In this document: positions 31,186-38,533 of the stretch, in pieces
How the letters are laid out: the number at the start of each line of letters is the position of its first letter
Numbering within the stretch: the stretch's first letter is position 1
Origin: Saccharothrix sp. HUAS TT1
GTDB lineage: Bacteria > Actinomycetota > Actinomycetes > Mycobacteriales > Pseudonocardiaceae
Direction of reading: 5' to 3'
Assembly: GCF_040744945.1 (NCBI RefSeq)
Contig: NZ_CP160453.1
Location: forward strand, 7,502,001-7,566,000
DNA length: 64,000 nucleotides
Program-made: the position numbers and the translations under genes
The notes under the pieces: model-generated
What the model was told of the DNA's origin: nothing
Seen by the model: the letters and a program-made list of their open reading frames with translations, nothing else
Databases searched by the model: none

Positions 31186-32229
31186 ATGCCGACCAAAGCC
31201 GACCCGTCACCCTCGGATGGCACAGCCTCGGGCAAGATCACCATCGCCGCCATCGCGGCGGAGGCCGGGGTCTCGGTTCCGACTGTTTCGAAGGTCATGA
31301 ACGGTCGCGCGGACGTCGCTCCGCACACCCGGGAACGGGTCGAGGCGATCATCCGGAGGCACGGCTACCAGCGGCGCGCCGACGAGCGGTCGAGGCGGTC
31401 CAACCTGGTGGAACTGATGTTCCACGAGTTGGAGAGCGCCTGGGCGCTGGAGATCATCCGGGGCGCCGAGCAGGTCGCCGCCGAGCAGGGCCTGGCGCTG
31501 GTGCTGTCGGAGTCGCAGGGCAGGCTCACGCCCGGCCACGGCTGGCTCGAAGGCGTCATCGCCCGCAAGCCGCTCGCGGTGATCTCCGTCTTCTCCGACC
31601 TCACGTCGTCGCAGCTGGCGAAGCTGCGCGCGCGGGACATCCCGGTCGTCGTGGTCGACCCGATCGGCGAACCCCAGCTGGAAACCCCGTCCATAGGGGC
31701 CACCAACTGGAACGGCGGCCTGACCGCCACCCGCCACCTCATCGAGCTGGGCCACCGCCGCATCGCCATGATCGGCGGTCCGGAGCGCGTGCTGTGCAGC
31801 CGCGCCCGCGTGGACGGCTACCGCGCCGCGCTGGAGACCGCCGGCCTCGCGTTCGACCCGGACCTGGTCCGCTACGGCGACTTCCACGTCGAGTCCGGCC
31901 GCGCGCAGTTCGCGCCGCTGCTCGACCTGCCGGACCCGCCCACCGCCGTGTTCGCCGGTTCCGACCTCCAGGCCCTCGGCGTGTACGAGGCAGCGCGCGC
32001 CGCCGGTCTGCGCATCCCCGAAGACCTCAGCGTCATCGGTTTCGACGACCTCCCGGTCGCCCAGTGGGTGGGCCCGCCGCTGACCACGGTCCGGCAGCCG
32101 CTGCAGGACATGGCCGCGGCGGGCACCCGTCTCGCCATCACGCTGGCACGTGGTGAAGAGCCCGAACACCGCCGAATCGAGCTTGCCACCACGCTGGTGG
32201 TGCGTCAGAGCACCGCCGCGCCGCGTTGA
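31186..32229 (+). CDS. LacI-family repressor, paralogue of the xylan repressor
   Basis: 347 residues. The HTH (about 17-40) reads KITIAAIAAEAGVSVPTVSK. The effector domain is strikingly close to the LacI protein at 25574-26563: both have a VGATNW or IGATNW block, CSRARVDGYRAAL, GLxxPxDLSVxGFDDLPVA and LTTVRQPL. They look like paralogues flanking the transporter-GH10 operon on both sides. It is monocistronic and convergent with the lipoprotein gene 10 bp away. It probably binds CGAAA-type sites, perhaps with a different inducer. Confidence 0.9.
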   Translation: MPTKADPSPSDGTASGKITIAAIAAEAGVSVPTVSKVMNGRADVAPHTRERVEAIIRRHGYQRRADERSRRSNLVELMFHELESAWALEIIRGAEQVAAEQGLALVLSESQGRLTPGHGWLEGVIARKPLAVISVFSDLTSSQLAKLRARDIPVVVVDPIGEPQLETPSIGATNWNGGLTATRHLIELGHRRIAMIGGPERVLCSRARVDGYRAALETAGLAFDPDLVRYGDFHVESGRAQFAPLLDLPDPPTAVFAGSDLQALGVYEAARAAGLRIPEDLSVIGFDDLPVAQWVGPPLTTVRQPLQDMAAAGTRLAITLARGEEPEHRRIELATTLVVRQSTAAPR

Positions 32230-32239
32230 CGAGCCGCCT

Positions 32240-32785
32240 CTAGTGGTGGTGACCCGGCTTCTGCGTGTAGACGCACCCCTCCGCCTCGGCGGGGAGGGTG
32301 TGCCCCACGACTTCCTCGGGTCCCACCGGTGTGCAACGCAGGTCGTGCAGGCCCAGTAGTTCCAGGCCGAGGGTGCCGCTCAGCGCGAAGCCGTTGCCGA
32401 AGCCGAAGTCCGGGTTGTCGGACACCTCGCCACCGGCCATCGCGCCCTTCCACGAGTCCTGGAACTCGGCCAGCTTCTCGCGCTGGAACACCACGAGCCC
32501 CAGCCGCTCGTACGGCCCCGCCCGGCACGTCGCCCACTCCGCCACGTACGGCGCGTAGAGCTTCGCCCGCAGCGGGCCGACGAACTCGCCGAACTCCTCC
32601 ATAGTCCGCGGCGCCACGTCGTCGCACTGCCCGGTCTTCTCCCGCACCCAGTCGCCGACCTCAGCGGAGGTGGCGAGCGGGGGGCCGAGTGCGTTGGAGC
32701 CCAGGCCGGCGGAGTCGGTCGCCGCCGAGGAGCAGGCGACCGACCCCACCAGGAGCGCGACCAGGGCCGCGCACCGCCCCAACAT
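32240..32785 (-). CDS. Small lipoprotein of unknown function, translationally coupled to the AA10 LPMO
   Basis: 181 residues. Signal peptide with lipobox GSVAC (Cys about residue 18), so it is anchored on the outer face of the membrane. The mature part has four Cys (for example GQCDDVA, WATCRAG, LRCTPVG and GCVYTQ) that could pair, and ends PGHHH, a tri-histidine tail. The ATG lies in the stop codon of the AA10 gene (ATGA), and both are on the minus strand behind the CelR-type operator, so it is made with the monooxygenase. I do not recognise the family. The His tail and partnership hint at metal handling, but that is conjecture. Confidence 0.8.
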   Translation of the reverse strand: MLGRCAALVALLVGSVACSSAATDSAGLGSNALGPPLATSAEVGDWVREKTGQCDDVAPRTMEEFGEFVGPLRAKLYAPYVAEWATCRAGPYERLGLVVFQREKLAEFQDSWKGAMAGGEVSDNPDFGFGNGFALSGTLGLELLGLHDLRCTPVGPEEVVGHTLPAEAEGCVYTQKPGHHH

Positions 32786-34083
32786 CAGGCCGCGGCGCAG
32801 GTGGCGCCGTTGAGGGCGAACGACGTCGGGTTGGCGGGCGTCCCCTGCGACGACCCGTTGAACCCGAAGCTCACCGTCTGGCCCGGCTGGATGTTCTGGT
32901 TCCAACTCGCCCCCTTCGCGGTGGCCTTGCCCGCCGCGACGGAGACCTCGGCCGACCACGCCTGGGTGATGCCCTGGCCGGACGGCACGTCCCACGCCAG
33001 CTGCCAAGCGCTGACCGCGCTGGCGCCCGTGTTCTTCACCGTCACGTTCGCGGTGAACCCACCGGACCACGAGCTGGGCACGCTGTACGTCACCGCGCAC
33101 GCGCCCGGCGTCGTGCCGCCGCCCGTGGCGGTCCGCACCGACACCACCGCCGACGGCGGCGAGGTGTTGCCCGCCGCGTCCCGCGCCACCACGTAGAACT
33201 GGTAGGCGGTGTCCGCGGTCAACCCGGTGACGGTGGCCGTGGTGCCGGAGGAGGTCGCGACCGCGACGTCCGTGGCGCCCGCCTCGCGGAACACCTGGTA
33301 GCCGCTGACGCCCTGGTTGTCCGACGCCGCGGACCAGCTCAGCGCGACCGAGTTCGCCGTCGCCGTGGCGGTCGGCGTGCCCGGCGCGGTCGGCGCCTGG
33401 GTGTCACCGCCGCCGGTGCCGCCGGTGAAGTTCACGTCCGAGCAGCTGTAGAACGCCTCGGGGCTGTCGCTGCGCTGCCAGATCGAGTAGATGACGTGGC
33501 GGCCGGACTTGTTGGGCAGGGTGCCGTTCCACGAGTACTCGCCGCTGCCCAGCGGCGGGTTGGTGATGCTGTCGAACGGCACGGGCTCCAGGTCGGACCA
33601 CTTCAGCGGCTGCGTGACGTCGAACCCGTCCTTGGTGACGTACTGGTCCCAGGTGCCGGGGTGCGGCGCCCACGCGTTGTACTTGAAGTTGATCGACGCG
33701 CCCGCCCGCAACGTGGTCACCGGCCAGTCGCTGCGAGCCAGGTTGTAGGCGTCGTACTTGGTGGTCGGACCGCACAGGTCGCCGTCGGCGATCAGCTCGC
33801 GGTGCTTGCCACCGGCCAGGCTGATCAGGTTGCCGTACCAGTCCCACAGCGGTTGCTTGCCGCCGAGCTGCACCGCGGCGACGCACGCCGGGTTGGTCGG
33901 GTTCAGGTCACCGCCGCCGCCCCCGATCCTGCCGTCCTCGTAGCAGGCGTAGGTCCGGCTTGGGGGGTAGGTCATCGAGCCGTGCGCCAGCGCCACGCCG
34001 CTCTGGACGAACACGCTGGTCACACCGATGACGCCGAGCGCGGCAACGGCCAACGCCCCAAAGCGCTTGAGTCGCAAGGACAT
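32785..34083 (-). CDS. Secreted AA10 lytic polysaccharide monooxygenase with FN3 and CBM2
   Basis: 432 residues. The signal peptide is cut after ALA33, leaving His34 (HGSMTYPPSRTY) as the N-terminal half of the copper histidine brace; His141 in WAPHPGTWDQYV is the second ligand and Phe211 in EAFYSCSDVNF the axial site. The AA10 domain ends about 222. An FN3 (about 229-315) and a CBM2 (about 327-432) follow. It cleaves cellulose (or chitin) oxidatively; the CBM2 and CelR operator favour cellulose. GAAGGAG precedes the ATG. The downstream lipoprotein gene overlaps its stop. Confidence 0.95.
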   Translation of the reverse strand: MSLRLKRFGALAVAALGVIGVTSVFVQSGVALAHGSMTYPPSRTYACYEDGRIGGGGGDLNPTNPACVAAVQLGGKQPLWDWYGNLISLAGGKHRELIADGDLCGPTTKYDAYNLARSDWPVTTLRAGASINFKYNAWAPHPGTWDQYVTKDGFDVTQPLKWSDLEPVPFDSITNPPLGSGEYSWNGTLPNKSGRHVIYSIWQRSDSPEAFYSCSDVNFTGGTGGGDTQAPTAPGTPTATATANSVALSWSAASDNQGVSGYQVFREAGATDVAVATSSGTTATVTGLTADTAYQFYVVARDAAGNTSPPSAVVSVRTATGGGTTPGACAVTYSVPSSWSGGFTANVTVKNTGASAVSAWQLAWDVPSGQGITQAWSAEVSVAAGKATAKGASWNQNIQPGQTVSFGFNGSSQGTPANPTSFALNGATCAAA

Positions 34084-34119
34084 CTCCTTCAGATCGACGG
34101 TGATCTGTGAAACGGGGAC

Positions 34120-34133
34120 TGGGAGCGCTCCCA
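34120..34133. promoter_or_regulatory. Perfect CelR operator TGGGAGCGCTCCCA upstream of the AA10 gene
   Basis: Identical to the 14-bp operator of the Thermobifida fusca cellulase regulator CelR. It lies 36 bp before the AA10 start and 75 bp before the divergent PfkB kinase gene. The cognate LacI-type regulator is not obviously among the three LacI proteins here, whose own operators differ, so it is probably encoded elsewhere. Confidence 0.88.
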
Positions 34134-34208
34134 GAATTACCATCGCATTACTGGTGACGCCACGTCAACGACCCGTTTCAACTGGTGCCCGCCGGGTACC
34201 GCTCGACC

Positions 34209-35096
34209 ATGCGGATCGCGGTGGTCGGCCAGATAGCCCGTGACCTGGTGCTCGTGGTGCCCGAGGTGCCCGGATCGGGCGGCAGCGCGGACGTGCTGGA
34301 ACGCCGCGAAGTGCTCGGCGGGAAGGGCCCGAACATCGCCCGGGGCGCCAGGCAGCTGGGCGCAACGGCCGCCGTCGTCGGCGTCGTCGGGGACGACCGG
34401 GAGGGCCGCCTGCTGGTCGAGCGGCTGGACGCGGACGGCGTAGCCACGACCGCGGTGGTGTGCCGGGAGGCGACCAGGTCCGCGCTGATCGTGGACGTCG
34501 TGTGCGACGGCGGGTACCGCCTCCTCCAGGACATCCCCGAGGGGACCCTGTTGACGGCGCAGGACGTGCGCGCGGCGTCGGCGACGCTGGCCGGCGCGGA
34601 CGCGGTGGTCGTCCAGCTGGAACAGCCCGCCGAGGCGGCGCTGGCCGCGGTGCGCGCCGCCACCGGGCTGGTGGTGCTGGACGGCGCGCCCGACGGGCGG
34701 GAGGCCGAACTCCTGGCCGCCGCCGACGTGCTCCGCGCCGACCACCAGGAGGCGGAGCGGTGGACCGGGCGGTCGATCTCCGGGACGGACGACGCCGTGC
34801 GGGTGGGTCGCGAGCTGCTGGCGCGCGGGCCGTCGGTGGTGGCGCTGGAGGTGTCCGGCGAGGCCAACGTGCTGGTGTGGGGCGAGGACTCGGCGGTGAT
34901 CCCGCTGAGCGACGAGGAGGTCGTGGACACGACCGGCGGCGGTGACGCGTTCGTGGCCGCGCTGACCGTGGCCCTGACGCGCGGTGACGACCCGGCGGAC
35001 GCGGGCCGGCTGGCCACCGCCGCCTCGGGGCGCGCGGTCCGCCACCCGGGCGGGCGGACGGACCTGACCGGGTTGAGGCTCGAAGACGCCTCGTGA
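34209..35096 (+). CDS. PfkB-family sugar kinase (ribokinase-like)
   Basis: 295 residues. The N-terminal motif VLGGKGPNIARGARQLGA (about 36-53) and the C-terminal DTTGGGDAFVAAL (about 242-254, anion hole and catalytic Asp) define a ribokinase-type kinase. It phosphorylates a sugar, probably ribose or a related monosaccharide, in the cytoplasm. ATG 34209 was preferred to GTG 34185, which only adds a short tail. Divergent from the AA10 gene, it might share the CelR site. Confidence 0.88.
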   Translation: MRIAVVGQIARDLVLVVPEVPGSGGSADVLERREVLGGKGPNIARGARQLGATAAVVGVVGDDREGRLLVERLDADGVATTAVVCREATRSALIVDVVCDGGYRLLQDIPEGTLLTAQDVRAASATLAGADAVVVQLEQPAEAALAAVRAATGLVVLDGAPDGREAELLAAADVLRADHQEAERWTGRSISGTDDAVRVGRELLARGPSVVALEVSGEANVLVWGEDSAVIPLSDEEVVDTTGGGDAFVAALTVALTRGDDPADAGRLATAASGRAVRHPGGRTDLTGLRLEDAS

Positions 35097-35174
35097 GCCG
35101 GTAGGTCGGAGCCGGTCCGGTCAAGCGCGACCCAGCCGGACAGCCCGGTCAGACAGCCCGGTCAGGCGGCCCGG

Positions 35175-35348
35175 TCAGGCGGCCCGGTCGCGCCGCACCG
35201 CCCGCACGCCGAGCACGACCGCCGCGATCACCAGCAGAACGCCGATGCCCTGCAGGCCCGGCGAGTCGTCCGCTCCCCCGAGCACGACGGCGGTGATGCC
35301 GAGGGCGATGACGAACCCGGCGGTGAGAACGGTGGGCAAGTGCTTCAT
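35175..35348 (-). CDS. Small membrane protein with two transmembrane segments
   Basis: 57 residues. Two hydrophobic segments (about 5-24 and 33-50) are separated by a short DDSPGLQ loop, with a basic tail RAVRRDRAA. GAGGAG sits eight bases before the ATG. No family recognised; such two-helix proteins are frequent in actinomycetes. The 3' end and the following ~40 bp consist of short direct copies of GCCCGGTCAG. Confidence 0.7.
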   Translation of the reverse strand: MKHLPTVLTAGFVIALGITAVVLGGADDSPGLQGIGVLLVIAAVVLGVRAVRRDRAA

Positions 35349-35403
35349 GGGGGCTCCTCAGCAGGTCGGACAACGCATCTACACATCGAGTATCGGTCGC
35401 ATA

Positions 35404-35420
35404 CTATCGACTTTCGATAG
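35404..35420. promoter_or_regulatory. CTATCGA-CTT-TCGATAG dyad upstream of the NlpC/P60 gene
   Basis: Perfect 7-bp arms around CTT, in an unusually A/T-rich patch between the two divergent genes at 35348 and 35541. A further half-site-like GTATCG lies just upstream. Candidate operator; the regulator is unknown. Confidence 0.5.
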
Positions 35421-35540
35421 GCAAGACCAAAATCCGACCCCTGATGGACGAACGATCACCGGTTCCGTAACCTGTCCGAGACCTGAGCGGGTGTAACCCG
35501 TTCGGGGTGCTGTCCTGGCTCAGAGGAGGCTCGCGCGATC

Positions 35541-36545
35541 GTGGCGTCGAAATCCGCTCATCGCACCGTCCGCGCAGCCCTGACGGTGACCGCCGTCTCC
35601 GCGCTGGTCGGCTCCGCACTGCCGCTGCCCCACGCCGTCGCGGACCCCGACGCGCCGGCCACCGCCTCCGAGGCGTTGCGGCAGTACAACGAGCTGTCGC
35701 ACCAGGCCGAGACGTTGAACGAGGAGCACCTGCGCGCGCAGGAAGCCCTGTCCAACGCCCAGGGCGCGCTCGACCAGGCCAACCGCGACCTGACCACGGC
35801 CCAGCAGGCGCAGGACGCGCTGCGCGGCCAGGTCGACCAGCTCACCGTGGCGTCGTTCGAGGGCGCGCGGTTCAGCCAGCTGTCGGCGTTGCTGGTCAGC
35901 GACTCGCAGCAGGACTTCCTCAACCGCATGTCGGCGCTCGGCGTGCTGGCGGGCAACAACGCCGAGGCGTTGCACGCCCTCAGCGACGCCGTCGACCTGG
36001 CCAACGACGCCGCCCACCGCGCCAACGAGGCGTCCGAAGCGGCGACCGGCGCCATCGCGGACATCGACCAGCGCAAGGCCGCGCTGGACGGGCAGATCGG
36101 CGAGGCCCGCGACGCCTACCGCTCGCTGAGCCCGGCCGAGCGGGCGGCGTTGAACAACGCGGGCGACATGAGCGCGATCCCGGTGCCCGCGAGCACCGCC
36201 GGTCGGGCGCTCGCATTCGCGCTGGGCGAGCGCGGCAAGCCCTACGTCTACGGCTCGAACGGCCCGAACACGTGGGACTGCTCCAGCCTCATGCAGGCGG
36301 CGTACCGGTCGGTGGGCATCGCGATCCCGCGCACCACCTACGGCCAGGCCACCATCGGCAGGCAGGTGTCGCGCAACGACGTCCGGGCGGGCGACCTGGT
36401 GATCTACTACTCGGGCCAGACGCACGTGGCGATGGCGATCGACGGCCTGCGCGCCGTGCACGCGTCCACCGAGGGCGTTCCGGTGAAGGTGCAGGACATC
36501 GAGTCCATCGGACCGGTCAGCGTGATCCGGCGCGTGATCGACTGA
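35541..36545 (+). CDS. Secreted NlpC/P60 peptidoglycan endopeptidase (RipA-like)
   Basis: 334 residues. Signal peptide to about residue 34 (HAVA). A coiled-coil region (about 42-200, heptads with many Ala, Gln and Glu) precedes the C-terminal NlpC/P60 domain (about 218-334), with catalytic Cys247 in TWDCSSLMQ, His295 in THVAMAI and a polar third residue near His307. The layout resembles mycobacterial RipA and Streptomyces homologues that cut peptide stems during growth and division. The GTG start has AGAGGAGG 10 bases upstream. Confidence 0.92.
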   Translation: MASKSAHRTVRAALTVTAVSALVGSALPLPHAVADPDAPATASEALRQYNELSHQAETLNEEHLRAQEALSNAQGALDQANRDLTTAQQAQDALRGQVDQLTVASFEGARFSQLSALLVSDSQQDFLNRMSALGVLAGNNAEALHALSDAVDLANDAAHRANEASEAATGAIADIDQRKAALDGQIGEARDAYRSLSPAERAALNNAGDMSAIPVPASTAGRALAFALGERGKPYVYGSNGPNTWDCSSLMQAAYRSVGIAIPRTTYGQATIGRQVSRNDVRAGDLVIYYSGQTHVAMAIDGLRAVHASTEGVPVKVQDIESIGPVSVIRRVID

Positions 36546-36556
36546 AAGCCGGGTAT
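36532..36556 (+). promoter_or_regulatory. SigB-type stress promoter of the hemerythrin gene
   Basis: GCGT (36532-36535), 15-bp spacer, GGGTAT (36551-36556), fitting GNNT-N14-16-GGGTA(C/T) defined for Streptomyces coelicolor SigB. The -10 box lies 33 bp before the ATG. Confidence 0.65.
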
Positions 36557-36589
36557 CCCCGGTCCGCCACCCAGGTGACGGAGGACCAC

Positions 36590-37135
36590 ATGCCCGATGT
36601 TGTCGATCTGATCATGCAGGACCACCGCGAGGTGGAGCGCCTGTTCACCGAGCTGAAGGACCACCCGGAGAAGCGGCCGCTGCTGGTGCCCGTGCTGATC
36701 TCCGTGCTCGTGGCGCACAGCCGGGCCGAGGAGGCCGAGGTCTACCCGGTCGCCAAGGACGAGGCCGGGGAGACCGAGGAGGTCGAGCACAGCCAGGAGG
36801 AGCACGCCGAGGCCGAGCAGCTGCTGATCAAGCTGGCCGGGACCGACCCGACCTCGCCGTCGTTCGAGGACGTGCTGGAGGAGCTGGTCGAGTCGGTGAC
36901 GCACCACGTCGAGGAAGAGGAGTCGTCCGTGCTGCCGGGCATGCGGCAGAGGTTGGACGAGCGGCGGCGCGAGGAGCTGGGGCGGGCGTTCGCGGAGAGC
37001 CGGGCCCGGCACATGGGCGACCGGCCGGGTGAGGCGACGCGCGAGGAACTGCTGGCGCAGGCGCGCAACGCGGGCGTCACGGGCGCCTCGGGGATGAGCA
37101 AGCCTCAGCTGCAGAAGGAGCTGCACCCGTCCTGA
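36590..37135 (+). CDS. Hemerythrin HHE-domain protein with C-terminal SAP/Rho_N-like tail
   Basis: 181 residues. The HHE four-helix domain (about 1-130) has iron-ligand candidates His12 (MQDHREVERL), Glu/His in LVAHSRAEEAEVYP, QEEHAEAEQ and THHVEEEESSVLPG. These proteins bind a di-iron centre and sense or scavenge O2, NO or iron. The last ~35 residues (ELLAQARNAGVTGASGMSKP and QLQKEL) form a short SAP/Rho_N-like helix pair, also present at the end of the ChaB-like protein at 63427-63822. The upstream SigB-type promoter makes it a stress gene. Confidence 0.88.
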   Translation: MPDVVDLIMQDHREVERLFTELKDHPEKRPLLVPVLISVLVAHSRAEEAEVYPVAKDEAGETEEVEHSQEEHAEAEQLLIKLAGTDPTSPSFEDVLEELVESVTHHVEEEESSVLPGMRQRLDERRREELGRAFAESRARHMGDRPGEATREELLAQARNAGVTGASGMSKPQLQKELHPS

Positions 37136-37218
37136 CGGGCAGTCGCGTTTCCCTTGGGCCTAGGCTGAGGGCGGTTGAGCAGACAGCCGCTCTCTGCCGG
37201 CCACTCCCAGGGGATGAA

Positions 37219-37557
37219 ATGGACGATTTCACCGACGTCGTGACGCTCGCGACGCGCGAGGTGTCCGCGGGCGTGGTGGTCGTGGAGGTCTCGGGCGAAC
37301 TGGACATGGCGACGACGCCGGTGGTGGAGGAGTACGTGCTCCGCCGGCTCGACGACGTGGGCCGGGTGCTGGTGCTCGACCTCTCCGGCGTCACGTTCTT
37401 CGGATCGACCGGCATCAACCTGCTGATCACGTTGCGCACGGCGTGCGAGGCGGCGGGTTCGCAGCTGCGGGTGGTGGCGACGACGAAGGTCGTGCTGCAC
37501 CCGTTGGAGCTGACCGACTTGACCCAGCACTTCACCATCGTCGCGGAGGCGAGCTGA
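37219..37557 (+). CDS. STAS-domain anti-sigma factor antagonist (SpoIIAA/RsbV type)
   Basis: 112 residues, a single STAS domain. The phosphorylatable Ser63 lies in FFGSTGINLL, the canonical position. It should switch partners with an anti-sigma kinase according to phosphorylation. It stands 42 bp from, and convergent with, the STAS-ATPase fusion gene at 37597-38376, a likely functional partner. Confidence 0.9.
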   Translation: MDDFTDVVTLATREVSAGVVVVEVSGELDMATTPVVEEYVLRRLDDVGRVLVLDLSGVTFFGSTGINLLITLRTACEAAGSQLRVVATTKVVLHPLELTDLTQHFTIVAEAS

Positions 37558-37596
37558 AGTCCTGTCGCCCGCGGGGTTTCGGCCGCCGGTCGGGGT

Positions 37597-38376
37597 TCAG
37601 TCGCCCAGGATCGCCCAGACGACCTTGCCGCCACGCCGCCACGGGTAGCAGCCCCAGGTCCGGCTGAGCGAGGCCACGATCGACATGCCCCAGCCGCCCG
37701 GTCGTCGCGACTGGGGCTTGCGCGGTTCGCCCGGGGACTGCCGGGACCTGCGCGGCCGGCCGCCGCGCTGTTCCGGCTCCGCGGGCGGTTCGGGACTGTC
37801 GTCGCACACCGCGATGGTCAGCCGGTGGCCGCGCAGCTCCAGCCGCAGCAGCGGTGCGGAGTGCGCGTGCCGGACGGCGTTCTCCACCAGTTCGGTCGCG
37901 ACGGTGAGGGCGTTGTGGACGAGGTCGGTGACGCGCCAGCGCTCGCACGCCGCGCGGACGAAGTTCCGCGCCAGCAGGCCGCTCTTCGTGGTTCCGGGCA
38001 GGCGGGTCTCGTCGTGCCGGCACTCGGGCGGCCGTTCGACGGCGGCGAGGGCCGTGTCCAGGGTGCGGAACCGGGGCACCGAGGTCGCGCTGCTGGTGGT
38101 GAGGGCGCGGTGGTGCGCCGGTTCGGCCACCAGCATCACCGGGATTCCCGGCCACTCCGCGACCCGCAGCCACACCATGGCGAAGACGGACAGCAGGGCC
38201 GGTGTGGCGCACTCGAAGGCGGCGTCCAGGCGCACGATGACGGCCGTCGGCTCGTCCACTGCGCACTTGAGCAGTTCGTCGCGCAGTTGCCGGTAGGTGG
38301 TCAGGTCGAGTTTGCCGGTCGGGCGCACGACCGCCGCGCCGTCCACGTCGGTGCGGTCGATCGTGAGCGCGGTCAT
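37597..38376 (-). CDS. STAS-HATPase (RsbW-like) fusion, putative anti-sigma regulatory protein
   Basis: 259 residues. An N-terminal STAS domain (about 1-100; TGKLDLTTYRQLRDELL) without the usual phospho-Ser (ECATPALLS instead) is fused to a GHKL ATPase (about 125-259) with N-box ATELVENAVRHA, G-box GGWGMSIV and DDSPEPP. Such fusions are typical of actinomycete partner-switching modules that control SigB/SigF-type factors. A 40-residue Arg/Pro-rich insert (PEQRGGRPRRSRQ and on) interrupts the ATPase. A SigB-type promoter lies upstream, consistent with a feedback loop. Confidence 0.87.
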   Translation of the reverse strand: MTALTIDRTDVDGAAVVRPTGKLDLTTYRQLRDELLKCAVDEPTAVIVRLDAAFECATPALLSVFAMVWLRVAEWPGIPVMLVAEPAHHRALTTSSATSVPRFRTLDTALAAVERPPECRHDETRLPGTTKSGLLARNFVRAACERWRVTDLVHNALTVATELVENAVRHAHSAPLLRLELRGHRLTIAVCDDSPEPPAEPEQRGGRPRRSRQSPGEPRKPQSRRPGGWGMSIVASLSRTWGCYPWRRGGKVVWAILGD

Positions 38377-38470
38377 GGGGCCGGCTGCCCGTCCGCGCCG
38401 CCCGGTGGGCGGGCGGACGTGCCCACGACGATCAGGTATCGCGCTGGCATCAGGTCACCCCGAGCGGTGG

Positions 38471-38495
38471 ATACCCGTGCGGTGCGAACCTACTC
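38471..38495 (-). promoter_or_regulatory. SigB-type promoter of the STAS-ATPase gene
   Basis: On the minus strand GAGT, 15 bp, GGGTAT (-10 at 38476-38471), 95 bp before the start. It matches the SigB consensus. Confidence 0.55.
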
Positions 38496-38533
38496 GCCTG
38501 GCCGCGAGGTGGGAGTGGGCCGGATGGCGCACC

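Noticed and set aside
31260..31310. TTTCGAA site inside the second xylan-type LacI gene as an operator
   Set aside because: It is the codon sequence of the conserved VSK turn of the helix-turn-helix, expected by coding constraint.
35421..35540. c-di-AMP (ydaO-type) riboswitch before the NlpC/P60 gene, as known for some actinomycete cell-wall hydrolases
   Set aside because: The leader is only about 120 nt and I could not align the conserved helices by eye; a covariance-model search of 35350-35540 would settle it.
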